From contig BCIO01000001.1 of the NCBI GenBank assembly GCA_001599975.1, positions 3,841,631 to 3,905,630 on the forward strand: a stretch of DNA of 64,000 nucleotides. Direction: 5' to 3'. Source of the DNA: Cystobasidiopsis lactophilus. Taxonomy: Eukaryota; Basidiomycota; Agaricostilbomycetes; Agaricostilbales; Chionosphaeraceae. Numbering within the stretch: the first letter of the stretch is position 1; each line of letters starts with the position of its first letter. Of the stretch, positions 44,130 through 55,671 are shown one piece after another. The translations under genes were made by a program, and so were the position numbers. Below the pieces are notes generated by a model, which was given only the letters and a program-made list of their open reading frames with translations, had not been told where the DNA came from and made no database searches.

Positions 44130-46237
44130 ATGTCGGAAGCGTTTCAAACGCTCGTAGAAGAGAACGATATTGAGGACGAATACATCAGCGACCGCCGTGA
44201 GAGGGCGCCGCTGCTGATCAGGCAGCAATCGCTGTCTCGATCTATTCTTTCGGATGAGCGCTATCAAAGACCATGGTATAGACGGCCGACTCCATTCACG
44301 TAGGTCGAGCCTTACTGGATCGATAACGTGCCTTCATGCTGCCCTCAGGCTTCTGCCGGGATTGGTGATCATTGCGATGGCCTTGGGCATGTCAATCGCG
44401 CCTCGGCTGGAAGTGTACAGCGTGAGCAACCGCCATCAGTGATCTAGTGCTTGTCTCTGAGGACTGTTGTAGCTCTTAATCTGCCGGACTCTGGAGAGCA
44501 ACAAATCGCATGCGTCGCTCGGAGCGTTTTCAGCGTTGCCTGATATCAACACCCCCATCGCCACAGTCAGCCCTTGGCTTCCAAACTGGCTCGCAGCTGG
44601 CGGTCTGGATCCTGATACCTGTCGCTCTAATCCTCAAGTCCAGCGCTTGCTAGCCACGATGGTGGGTTCCTCCCGCGGACTTAATGCCGGCTTTAGCTGA
44701 CTGGCCAATCAAGACTACCGGCATGACCGTCATTCTGTGAGAGACCGTATTTGATGCCACGGATGTCACTAACGGAGGCGGACCAGAGGCGCGCTTTCAT
44801 CGCTCACGACCGCGTACTGGTCGAGTATGTCCAAACGGCAGGGCCGTACTTTAATCCTCGCCCTCTGTCTCTTCGGGTTCGCCATGAACGATGTCGTCTT
44901 CTTGCTCACCGTGAACTTCGTCGATACTCTCACCTATCGGTTTCTTTTGCTTGGTCCCATCATCGAAGGGCTACTCGGCGGTCCGTCTCTTAACGATTCT
45001 CCCTGTTAGTCATTCTCACCCTTGAGACGCAGGCATGGCTACAGCGGTCACCTTGAACCAATCTTACATATCAGACGCCACCTTGCCGGGGTCACGAGCT
45101 TCGCACTTCAGCTGGGTGGCCGGCTGCCTTTTCTTGGGGTTCGCGGCGGGGCCCACGCTCGGTGGACTGGTCATCAAAGCGACTGGAAACGTGATAATGC
45201 CGTTTTACTTCACTCTAGCCTCTTGGCTCTCCACGTCATTTGGCCTGCTGCTCATCGTGCCCGAGAGCCTGCCCAAATTTCGTCAAGAGGAGGCGCAGCA
45301 GGAACACGAGCAGCAAAAAGAGAAGCTCAAGGAGGATCGTATCAATCACACGCTGTGGGAGACTTGGTCACGCCGGCTGTTTGGCTTCCTGCAACCTCTC
45401 GCCCTCTTTCTCCCGCGCAACGCCAAGTCGAACGCATCGGTCGCCAGAGTCGGCAACCCGTGGACGCTGACCTTGATCGCGGTTGCCTATGCGCTACACT
45501 GCTTGCTGCTCGGCATTGTGAGTGTCTCTGGTGGAAACTTTCGTGCTCTTGCTAACGCAGTCGCCCCAGTACTCGGTCAAAATGCTCTACTCCCAATTCA
45601 AGTTCAACTTTGGGCCGGTTGAGATTGGCTACCTGCTCACCATGATCGGCACTTCGCGCGTCATCTATGTCGGCATCATTTTGCCCATCGGCATCAAGCT
45701 GTTCAAGCGCAAGTCCGCAATAGCAGCCCGGGACATCGACGACGACACGCTCAGCCCCGAAGAGCGGTCAAATCAAGCTTATCGCATCTTGGGTGACTCG
45801 CGTAAGCCGTCGTAAACTGCCTGTTCCTACCTTGCTCACGCGCCTACGAAGACTTTGACTTGAGGCTGGCACGCTTCTCGGTGTTCATCGATGCCGCTTG
45901 CTACTTTTCACTCGTCTTTACCCGGACACCTAGTCAATTTGTCGTCAGCACGGCCTTGACGGCTTTAGCAGGTGGCGCCGGTCCAGCACTTCAGTCTCTG
46001 GCGGCGTCACTGGTCACCTCTAAGGAGGCCACGTCGGTGTACGCTGGCCTCTCTGTTCTTTCCACAATCTGCGGGCAGACTGTGGGCCCTCTCGTTTTTG
46101 GCCTCTTGTGGCTGGAGACACTGGACAAGTGGCCGGAGGCCATCTTCCTTGTCGGCACCGTCACGTTTTCCGCCTCTTTTCTTATTCTGTCATTCATACG
46201 CTTACGATCCATTGACAACGGACCGATGCTTGTATAA
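44130..46237 (+). CDS. MFS transporter (TetA/SLC46-like)
   Basis: Second major facilitator in the window, from a different group than the DHA1 gene. Starts MSEAFQTLVEENDIEDEYIS, with a cytosolic tail, then helix LLPGLVIIAMALGMSIAPRL. An extracellular loop follows helix 1 (LESNKSHASLGAFSALPDIN). The junction ATM to TTGMTVILGALSSLTTAYWS restores helix 2. The loop 2-3 motif reads SMSKRQGRTLILALCLFGF. It continues with HFSWVAGCLFLGFAAGPTLG, a charged middle loop (QQEHEQQKEKLKEDRINHTL), and ends with AIFLVGTVTFSASFLILSFI. Five or six introns. Substrate unknown. Confidence 0.82.
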
Positions 46238-46257
46238 AGTCCCAAAGATAATGCATT

Positions 46258-47707
46258 CTAGAGCTCTAATTCGACAAGAACGGGAAGATGATCCGAAGCG
46301 CTGACACCCAATCTCGGCAGACCAGGCTCTAAAGCATCGGTTGGGGGTATCTTGAGGATGGCATTGACCTTGACCTCAGGTCGCATGATGAAAATGTAGT
46401 CGAGTGTGAGCCGCCACATGGGGGTGAAGTTCGTCCAGCGCGGCTCTTGATCGCCTGGCTGAAAGCCCTCCGAGTCGCCTTCGCCCTCCGCACGCGGTCG
46501 TCTTTGTCCAAACGTTTCCATGCCAGGAACTTCTCTATCAGTGGCACTCACTGCTCCGCCCATCGCTTGAAAGAGCTCCCGCGCCTCTTGCCACGTTAGA
46601 AGCCCGTCTTCGTCTGCAGGCGGGCGACAGTCCGCAATGATGCGATCGGGATGCTGGTCTAGCGGAACGGGTTTCTTTTCTGCTGGTGGCGGTGCCTCTT
46701 CGTCCTCGTCCTCTTCTTCTTCTGCATCATCTGCAATCGCTCGCGAGACCGTCTTGTGCACCACTCGGCTCAACTCCCACTCCTCCATCGCTTTTGGACT
46801 GGGGGTGGCAAACGGGGCGACACAAAGCTGATAAGCTACCTCTGAAGGTTGAACGTTGTAATCTCCCGCATAAATGATCGGCCAGCCGGCAAAGCGGGCA
46901 TCGCTGTTCCGAAAGTCGTTGACAAAGCGCAGCCAGAGGCCAAGTTGCCTCACGCGCTCAAAAGCGTGCCGGGGATGCCAAAACAAATGCTGTCACCCGA
47001 ACATCAGACTGTGAATCACAAACAGGAAGCCTCGAACTAACGTGGGTAGCCAGGATAACGCCAGAGCCGGTGACTTTGTCGGCAATAGCCGCCACCAGGC
47101 CAATGTTGCGGGTCCGACGAGAGAGTCCGATCCTCCCAGGCTCGATCTCCAGCTCGTCCAATTTCGCCAGCGATTGCCCCAAGAGCTCGAAGCGCTCCTT
47201 CTTCCACGCCAGCAAAAGCCCATGCTGCTTTGCTGGGTAGCCCTTCTCCCAAATGAAGGAGTAGCCGCCTTCGTCCAGGAACGGCTTGTGGTCTTCCACT
47301 CGATCCATTTCTTGTAGGCAGAGAAGCGAGGGCGAGTAGTAGAGGACTTGGTTCATAAGTTTCGATCTCTGGCTCCAGCGCAAGCAATCACTTCCTGGGA
47401 ACAATTTGCGCCGTATCAGCCCTTGAGCCAAGATGTTCCAAGTCATGACGGTGAAAGATGATGGTGTCGATGGCCCGAAACGGTGCAAGTCGCGGATGAG
47501 AAAAGGCTGGACGAGCAAGTCTTTGGCGTCTTTGGGCGTTGAGGAGCCTGAAGCATTGGCTGCTTTCTTGGCAGCCCTAGCTTTGCGCTTCGCCTCTTGC
47601 TCCTCCGTCAAGACATGGCCATTGGCGGCCTTCTTGGCAGTGAGGCTGGCTCTCCGGTTCGCCTCTTGCTCTTCTGTCGACGCATCTCCATTGGCAACGG
47701 CACCCAT
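46258..47707 (-). CDS. Ngl2-like CCR4-type nuclease (EEP family)
   Basis: Endonuclease/exonuclease/phosphatase fold. The motif order is SFTVMTWNILAQGLIRRKLF (catalytic Asn), LLCLQEMDRVEDHKPFL (catalytic Glu), VILATHVHLFWHPRHAFERV, IIYAGDYNVQPSEVAY (Asp-x-Asn) and LDYIFIMRPEVK with final SASDHLPVLVELEL (Ser-Asp-His). The long insert after GDYNVQPSEVAY is acidic. This matches yeast Ngl2, which trims 5.8S rRNA 3' ends; that role here is inferred. The N-terminus holds two copies of a Glu-rich repeat. An ATG 40 codons upstream (47827) would add a basic, possibly mitochondrial, leader. Confidence 0.86.
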
Positions 47708-47965
47708 GATGACAGGAAGCTGAAGAGTTGGAACGAAGTGAAAGTTCGGCTTCACGAGAGAAGCTCGTCGGAGTCGCTGCGGACGCAGTGGAAGTGAAGT
47801 GAAGTGCAACACAGGCTTACGAGACAAGCTCGTCGCTGTAGGAGAGAGAGGCTAAGTGGGACGAAGCGAAATTTTGGGTGGGCGACGCGCTGGCTCAGTG
47901 GCGTCGACTTTTTTGTGGGATTACAAAAAGTCCAGTGTGGGTCAAAAAGTGTCCGTGCTATATGA

Positions 47966-49570
47966 TTACAGCTGTGCCAAGCCCAGAACGGAATGCTGGT
48001 AGTCCAAACCGAGGTAGACGGATTTCAGGAATGCACCACCCAAGATCCATTGGGTCTCGGCCAAGGCAAGAGAAGACGAAGCGGCTTGAATCGCAGACAG
48101 ACAGCAGGTTGGAGCGCCACAGATGGTGCTGTTCGCTCCGGTGATTGGAGTGAAGATGAGGTCGGAAGGGTCGACGGTGAGGAGGGTGCCGCCGACAGTG
48201 AGGGAGAAGGAAAGGCTGGACGTGCACGAGATGGCGAGTCCAACGTCGTAGTCAAAGTATGCGTCCTTGACGCCGGTGAAGAGTGAGATGATGTCGGCCG
48301 CCGGGGCGAGGATGAGAGCGCCGCGGGTGTCGAAGATGCCCGAGCGGCCAGTCAATGAAGTCGAGGACTCTAGAGCGATAGAATCAATGGAGGCTTCCCA
48401 GTACCCTTCTTTTGATATTGACTCGACGACCGTCAAGCTGTGAAGAGATCTGAGCCTCAGCCCGAAAAATAGCAAATGGGCCGCTTACTCGCCAGTGAAG
48501 CGTTTCGCATTGACACCCCCAAAGCTGATCTCCCCGCTGTTCGCAGAGTCTTGAGATCTCCCAAGCCGGATGCCAACTTGTGAGATGGGAATCTGGCCAG
48601 CATTGACCATATCAATCACGGCCGGCCCAATCCCTTCTGAGCTGAGCGCCGGATAGATCAGGCTGTTGCCGAGACCCAGCACGCCTTGATACGGAATCCA
48701 AGCTGCCGTATACTCGTCCGCAACAGAGGTCGCTACGCCGAATTTGAAGTTTGGCAGAGCTTGCCCGCCGCTGAAAATGACCGAGTCGGTGGCGAGAGTG
48801 CCGGAAATGGTGGACAACTCGCCGGTAGTAGACCAAAGAGAGGTAGAAGAATAGGAGGTTGTCCATTGGGTGCTCGAGCTCTGGAAAGTTGAGCTGCTTG
48901 TCGTGCCGAGGAGAGAACGATTGCCGCAAGTTGAGCAGCCTTCGCCTCCAACCCAAAGGTCTGCAGAGCTGGTGTCTATCTGCACGGCATAAGCTTTTGG
49001 TGGAGTTCCAATCTCTATTGTGATGTAGAACCCTGTTGGTTGGACTTGACTTTGAGCGATCGTTCGCCGGCGAGGGGAATGGACAAGCAACCCACCATAA
49101 TCCAGACAGGGTACAGCGGGATAGCTGGGATCTCTGGCTGCCAAGATAGAAATGCCGCGAGTGTTGGCCGTGTCCCCCTCTCCTGGCACCGTCTTCTTGT
49201 TGCCTTCCAAGTACTTCTGAACCGCGTTTACGGCCAACCCCCTCCTCCCCAGCTGGGCCTCTCCAAGCTCCTGCCTCTCAGTTTTCCGCCTGTCCGTGCT
49301 CCTCTTCGAGTCTGCCACGTCCTTCCGCCTCCGCCGTTTCCCATACCGCCGGGTCACGTCTTCCAAATGGCGCCTCGGCAAGGCTGCCTCGCCCGCTATC
49401 GCTGGCTGCGAGCTCAAGGCCCTAGTCTGCTCTGTATGCCTAAAGCCTGGGAAAGAAGAGAGCGGAAGCCGTTTGGCCAGGTTATCGGGCGGAGGTCGAT
49501 TGCCGTCCAACGACCGAGGCCGGATCGCCCAGACGCCAGCCCAGAGGAAGCAGAGCAGCGCCAGCCTCAT
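47966..49570 (-). CDS. Divergent pepsin-like aspartic protease homolog
   Basis: Secretory protein. A signal peptide MRLALLCFLWAGVWAIRP opens a long propeptide with many basic pairs (YGKRRRRKDVADSKR) that a Kex2-type protease could cut. The pepsin fold is clear: PTGFYITIEIGTPPKAYAVQ, then IDTSSADLWVGG at the first active site; IPYQGVLGLG; ISFGGVNAKRFTGE; and GIFDTRGALILAP at the second. Both aspartates are kept, but the invariant glycine after DT is Ser in one and Arg in the other. The usual Tyr-Gly flap is not evident. It may be inactive or bind something other than peptides. Two exons. Confidence 0.83.
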
Positions 49571-50145
49571 GTCATCGTCGCTCGTGGGAGGGGCATTATA
49601 AAAGGAGGGGACAGGTGGTCGTTTGAAGATAGGCCGAGGAGGAAGATGGGGTTCGCTGGCAGTCTGGCCGTGGGAGGCGCAGGGAACAAAGGGAGAAGGT
49701 CGTTCGCGCGTCGAGACGGTAGACCCAGACATTGATTTCCCTCAAAGTCTTGTACCTGCCGTCCGGCAGACCGTGCGTACATCCGAAGTTGGGTTGAGGC
49801 AAGTCTGGGCCGGGTTGGAGACCACTGCCAAGAGGGACGACTTCTCGATGGAGTCGCCGGAGTTACACTTCTCGTCGCCCAGCGGTACACAGCACATCAC
49901 ATTAACGAGTGAAAAGACACACAGACAGCAATGAACAGCCAGAGTGGCCACATTGAGCCGCGAGTCAATCGGCGCACATCACAGTGGTGGCAATGCTTGG
50001 GCAGTACAAAGCGAATCAGGGCTCAGAAACCAGCTTGGGCCATCTACATTGAGCGTAGCAAGCAACCAGAATCGATAGCCACGCGGAACAGAAGGCACTG
50101 GGCGGCGGAGTTGGGTCAAGAGAGCACCACCAAACAAGGCCGGTC
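49571..50145. promoter_or_regulatory. Divergent promoter region of the protease-like and ATG9 genes
   Basis: About 575 bases between divergent start codons. An A/T element (ATTATAAAAGG at 49595-49605) lies about 25 bases from the protease-like start, close for a TATA box unless the 5' leader is very short. Nothing else stands out. Confidence 0.4.
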
Positions 50146-53100
50146 ATGTCGCGGTTCTTGCCGTCCAACTCGCTGTACGAGAGCCTGAGCGCGAACCAGC
50201 TACGCATCCCAACGGACGAGGAAGCGTCCATCGCCTCGCCGTTCACGTCCAACCCAAGGGACTCGATCCAGCTCTCGCCCAGGTCGAGCAAGGGCAAGTC
50301 GCTCAGCCCGCCCTCGCAGCACGTCGGCCGCTCGCTGCTCAGCGTCTTGCACCACACCACCACCTTACGCAACGATCTGTTCGAGGTCGAGGAGGAGACC
50401 GAGCCGCCGCGGGGACGCACGCGCACGCCGGTGTCGAAGCCGCATCCTCAGCAAGGGCCGCTGAGCGATGACGACGAGGACGAGGACGACGCTGCTTCCA
50501 GAGGGCCACCAGAGAGTCTGTAAGCCTTGTGATCCCAGTTGATGTATTGGATAGGAGGCAACGGCTGAGCTACGTGGCGTAGTCTGTATGAGCAGTCCTC
50601 CGCGCCCACCACCCGCACTCGCAGGTCGCCCTCCGCCTCACCGTCCCGCTCTCCGCCGCCAGACTTGACCAGGCAGTCGCCAGATATCAAAGGCAAAGGC
50701 AAGGCGACCGACCAGGATTCCGCCACCGATCAGGACACCGACCACCAGTCCACGTCGTCCTCCAGGCCCAGGTCGCCCTTCTTGCCCAAGGGATTGCATG
50801 TCGGAGGCGCGAGGAGCTGGACCATGGCGCCCAGGTTCAGGAAGGGCGGGAGCGGACCAGCGGGTTTGAGCAGGAAGCAGCGAGCGCTGTGGATGTGGGT
50901 CAATGTGGACGACTTGGACGGCTTTCTGGCAGATGTGTGTCTAGTTTCTCTTGCTCTCGTGAAACATCGCTTGACCGCAGTGATCTCAGGTGTACGAGTA
51001 CTACACCGGGAAAGGCATCTATTGCATCGGCCTGGCTCGCGTGCTCAACCTCTTGTGAGGGACTGTTCTCCTCTAGCATTGAGGAGCATGCTAACTCATA
51101 AGCGCCTTCTCACAGAACGGCTGGCTTTGTCATCATCTTTTCGACCTTCCTGCTGGGCTGCATCGACTATTCCATCATCCGCTCTAAGCATAGCCTAGGC
51201 GACGTCCTCGTGGACCGCTGCATTTCGAGGTCAGTACTCGCTCTTGGTACCCTATCATATTGCTGATAGTCGAGGACGAGATGTCGACAGATTCCACCCC
51301 GGCACTCTATTCTTGGTGCTCGCCTTCTCCGCCCTGTACGCTTGGCGGGTCGTCCAGTTTGGCCGAGCCGTCAAACGGCTTTGGACGATGCACGACTTCT
51401 TCGAGGAGCTCTTGGAGATTCCCGACGTACGCGTTGCTCCCTTTTGCCACCTGGTCTGGCTGACGTTTCGCGCTTAGCATGATATCCAAACCGTGCCCTG
51501 GCATACGATTGTCACCCGTTTGGCTAACTTAAGAGCAGACCATCCCGCTGTTCAGAATCAGATGCCGGATGCAGCGTCATCTAGCAATCCGCCGGTGAGG
51601 GAGATGCTGTCTGATCATCTGGCACCACCGGCTGATGGCTCGCTATTCTTTATTCTCTGCACAGAAGCTTGATGCCCATGATGTGGCCAACAGAGTGATG
51701 CGCGAGACCAACTACATGATCGCCCTCTTCAACCGGGACGTGCTCGACTTTGACGTGCCCTGGCCCGCGCCGCTCTCTTCCCTGCCGGTGCTGCGGGGTG
51801 GCCACCTGACCAAGAGCTTGGAGTGGAACGTCACGTTCTGCTTGATGCGCTTCCTCTTTGGGCCGGACGGCAAGGTCAGGCAAGCCTTCTTGGGCGTGGG
51901 CAACCGAGACGAGCTGGTCGAAGGGTGCGCGTCTTCCTTTTCCTTTTGATCAAGGCCGGGTGCCCAGTTGATATATTTGAGCAGGTTGAGAAGGCGATTT
52001 ATCTTGATGGGCTTCATCAACGCTCTCTTCGCTCCCTTCATTGTCGTCTACCTGCTGTTCTACAGCTTTTTTCGATACTTCGAGGCGAGCATGACTGTGC
52101 TTCACTTCTTTGAAGTCAGATATTCAATTCCAGCCCGCAGGAATACCACAAGAACCCGTCCAGCATTGGGTCCAGGTCGTTCACCGAGCTGGCCAAGTGG
52201 AGGTTTCGGGAGTACAACGAGCTGCCGCACCTCTTCAAGCAGCGCCTCAATATGGCCCACCCCATCGCCCAAACCTATCTCGACCAGTTCCCGAAGGAGA
52301 AGACGGCCCTTGTCTCGCGCTTCGTCGCCTTCATCGCCGGTTCCTTCGCCTCAGTCCTCGTCCTCTTCTCCGTCCTGGATCCGGATGCTTTTCTTCACTT
52401 CGAGGTGACGCCAGACCGGTCTGTCCTGTTCTACATCGGCGTCTTCGGAACCGTTCTGGCTGTGGCGCGCGGCTTGGCCCCAGATGACCACCAAGTGTCG
52501 GACCCGGAGAAGCTCATGCTTGAGATTGCCGACCACACCCACTGGCTACCAGAAGAATGGCGAGGGCGGCTGCACTCCACCTCCGTCCACGCCGAGTTTG
52601 GTCAGCTCTTCCAGATGAAGATCACCACCTTTGCCATCGAGCTCTTCTCCGTCCTCACCACCCCCTTTGTGCTCTGGTACACCTTGCCTCGCTGCGCGCC
52701 CCAGATCATCGACTTCTTCCGGGAATTCACCATCCACGTGGACGGCTTGGGCTTCGTCTGCTCGTTTGGCGTGTTCGACTTCAAGCGGAGGGGCGGCGAC
52801 GCGCCAGAGACGAGGCCGTCGGGCTTCGGCAACACCACGAACGAGGGAAAGCTGGAGAAGAGCCTGCTCAACTTCAAGTCGGCCCACCCAGACTGGCATC
52901 CAAGAGACGAGACGACCTCGCTCTACCTCTCGACGTTGCAAACCCATGCTCCTCCCCGCCGGACATCCGCGGCCACTCGCTTCGGAGCGGCCCCACCGAT
53001 GGCCTCAACTACGCTCATGACAGAGGATGGGCGGGCCGAGCACGAGTCGAAGGCTCGACTTTACGAGCGAGCCTTCCAGCGAGCTGGCGGTGCAGCTACA

Positions 53101-53325
53101 GGGCACACCAACCCAGCCAAGTCAATGGCCCTGCATTCTCGCCGGTGGGAGCCTCACGATGCGCAGATCTCAGAGGAAAGCGCTTTGGACGGGTCTTACG
53201 GCGATACACACACTCGGGCGACCGCCACTTCTGACGGGGGCGTCTCATCCCCCGAGCAGCCGGTTGACTCACTCGCGGGTCTTCTCAGGCAAGCGTATAC
53301 GACACAGGGCAACAAGGGTTGGTGA
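50146..53325 (+). CDS. ATG9: Autophagy scramblase Atg9
   Basis: Multi-pass lipid scramblase of autophagosome formation. A disordered N-terminus (MSRFLPSNSLYESLSANQLR) leads to PPESLLYEQS across an intron. The core includes RALWMWVNVDDLDGFLADVY, YYTGKGIYCIGLARVLNLLT-like, GTLFLVLAFSALYAWRVVQF, IPDHDIQTVPWHTIVTRL, then SLEWNVTFCLMRFLFGPDG, WRFREYNELPHLFKQRL and FVLWYTLPRCAPQIIDFFRE. The order of helices and the NELPHLF motif are diagnostic. The long C-terminal tail ends GLLRQAYTTQGNKGW. About six short introns. A head-to-tail array with the kinase and COG6 follows. Confidence 0.95.
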
Positions 53326-53433
53326 ATGGCTTGTATTCGTTTCCATGTGAAGATCATCGCCACTCTGCATTTCTATCACGACAACTCACGAACCAGCAAG
53401 CAAGTTTAGACGTTTCCTTTCGTTCTGAGCGGT

Positions 53434-55414
53434 ATGAGTCAGGATGCGGAAGCGGAACCGCCGACGATTTCACGGGCTTGGCCGTTAGACGTTGGGCCGC
53501 AATCTGCAACTTCCTCTTCTCTTCTCAGCCATCATCCAGGTCTTGACATTGAGCCTGTATCATGTCTCTGTCGTACGAGGCCCCCAACCGTGAGTCCTAT
53601 CGACTTCATTCCAGGCAGAATCAGTTCCAACGGCTTCTTTCGCCGACAAAAAGGGGGACTTTCTCACAAATCGCAGAAGTGCCGTTCCAGCCCGGAGTCC
53701 AAGCACTTCGACGCCATTGGAGGCTTCGAAATCATCCAAGAAGAGATGTTGGGGCAGGGCTCTTTCGGTAAGCCCAACATGGCTCCGCAGTCGAACAAAT
53801 GCTGAGCCGAATGCAGGCATGGTCAAAGTCGCCAAGACGATAGACGGAGCGCGAGTGGCAGCCGTCAAGGTTTCAATCGCGAGCCTAGAGAACAAATGGG
53901 ATCAAACGCGACGGTCGTCACAGGCCTGTGTTCACCGCCAGGTAAGTTTTGCTGGAAAGCAGCGTGCCAACGGCTCACATTGGCCCTTCACAGTCCAGAC
54001 AGATGGTACTGGACGAGGTCACCTTCTTGAAGGTGTTTTGCCATGATAACATTGTCCAGCTCTACGATGCTGCCTCGCTAGGCAAGAACATGTAGGCGCT
54101 CGACACGCTTGAAGCGTGCTCTTTTCTCAAACTCCTTGCAGGCACATGGTGCTCGAGTTGGCCAAGATGGACCTCTGGGCCTTCACAACTCGACACAAAG
54201 GCGTGGACACCAAGCTCGGCCGCCCTTGGTTTCTGCAGATGTAAGGCGTGTCTCGGCCAGCAGCTGGAGGTCGTTGCTGACTGTTCAACAGTCTGTCGGC
54301 CCTTGGGTACATGCACTCGCTAGGCATCTTCCACCGCGACATCAAGTGTGAGAATGTCCTGCTCGTACCCGACCGACAGCAAGGCGGACTAGTCGCCAAG
54401 CTCGCCGATTTCAGCTTGGCTAGCTATTCACGAACTGGCCTTGTTTGCGACCAAGTGGGTACCAAGGGCTACATGGCGCCAGAAATGACCGACGAAGAGC
54501 GCCAACATTTGTATGCTGGCGCCCCCGCCGATGTGTTTGCCTTGGGATGCCTGCTAGTCGTCATGCTCTCCGGGCATGCGCTTGAAGACACCAAAGAATC
54601 CACCTGGAAGGAGTCATCCGCAAAACTGATCGAATGGGGCGAAAGAAAGGCGTCTTCAGCCGTACGCCACCTGGCAGCAGGCTTGATCGAACCCGACCCT
54701 TGGGCAAGGGACACTGTAAGCAATTCCGACTGGGCCCAGCATATGCAGTCAGACTGAAAATGTCGGATATTGTTAGATACCAGCCATCTGGCAACACCCG
54801 TGGTGCACCAGCGACTTCGAAGCGGATGAACAGCGTGTGCCGGTGCCGCCACCTGACGAGATGGAGTTGATCGACCGCGTGCTTGATCTAGACGACGAAG
54901 ACGCAATTGTCATGAGCGAGAGGCTGTTCGACATGAAGAGACTCGACCGCTTGGACATTTGTGAGAGGCTCAAGATCGTCGACTCTGTCAAGGGGAACAG
55001 GTTCGGGTTGCTTTCCCTTTGACGATCTGCACACCAGCTTACTGAATGACAATCAGAAGGGTCCTGGAGCACATTTTCGACAAGCAAATCTCGGCCTGGA
55101 GCGATCGTCCGGTCATCCTGGAGAGCGTGTCCGACGTCAACTTCACGCCCTTGCCAGAGCTCGGCGCCAACGAGACTCCGCTGCCAACGCCAGGCCTCTC
55201 TGAAGGCAATGATCTCACACCGACGGAGTCATTGAGCCCTCAGACGCCGAGGATGGCTAGGTCCAGTTACGGATTCCCAACACGCGGGCGGAAGACGGGT
55301 GTGAAGAGCGAGAGGAGTGTGGAGTGGACACAAATGTGCATGAAGGTTCACCAGCAAAGGCTCGGAATCATGGGGAGCTTGCTGTCATTGGGGCGGATGG
55401 AGATTCAAGGGTAG
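53434..55414 (+). CDS. Serine/threonine protein kinase with a DFS activation motif
   Basis: Kinase domain begins FEIIQEEMLGQGSFGMVKVA (Gly loop, across an intron), AAVKVS (ATP lysine), then DEVTFLKVFCHDNIVQLYDA (C-helix Glu). The catalytic loop is HSLGIFHRDIKCENVLL. The magnesium motif is DFS instead of DFG (54405-54416 region). The activation segment ends GTKGYMAPEM, and the lobe closes at IPAIWQHPWC after an intron. The C-terminal half (MELIDRVLDLDDEDAIVMSE, NRVLEHIFDKQISAWSDRPV) matches nothing I know. Subfamily unclear, CAMK-like at best. An ATG at 53562 is a rival start, but it would need a 25-nt intron, so I prefer 53434. Confidence 0.8.
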
Positions 55415-55426
55415 CAGTGGGCAACA

Positions 55427-55458
55427 GGGCCATAAGAGCAAGGGGCCATAAGAGCAAG
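55427..55458 (+). repeat. Perfect 16-bp tandem duplication after the kinase stop
   Basis: GGGCCATAAGAGCAAG occurs twice back to back, at 55427-55442 and 55443-55458, in the 3' flank of the kinase gene. Identity suggests a recent slippage event. No function is implied. Confidence 0.85.
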
Positions 55459-55671
55459 GGATTGAGTGAAGAATCCAGCACTGAACGATCGGAGCCTGCG
55501 CGCTCTTGAACACACAGTGAGACGTCCTCCAAACAACACAAATGCCCAGCATTGCACAAGCCAGTCGACGGACGGCGAAAGACCTTGGGAAACGAGGGCT
55601 TGGAGGTTGACGATCAGCTCGCTCGCTCAGCTGGTTCTGCGATGACCCCAAGATGACCCACTGACAGCAAC

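Noticed and set aside
53562-53641. Alternative kinase start at 53562 with a GTGAGT intron
   Set aside because: The intron would be only about 25 nt, far shorter than any other here; the start at 53434 needs no such intron.
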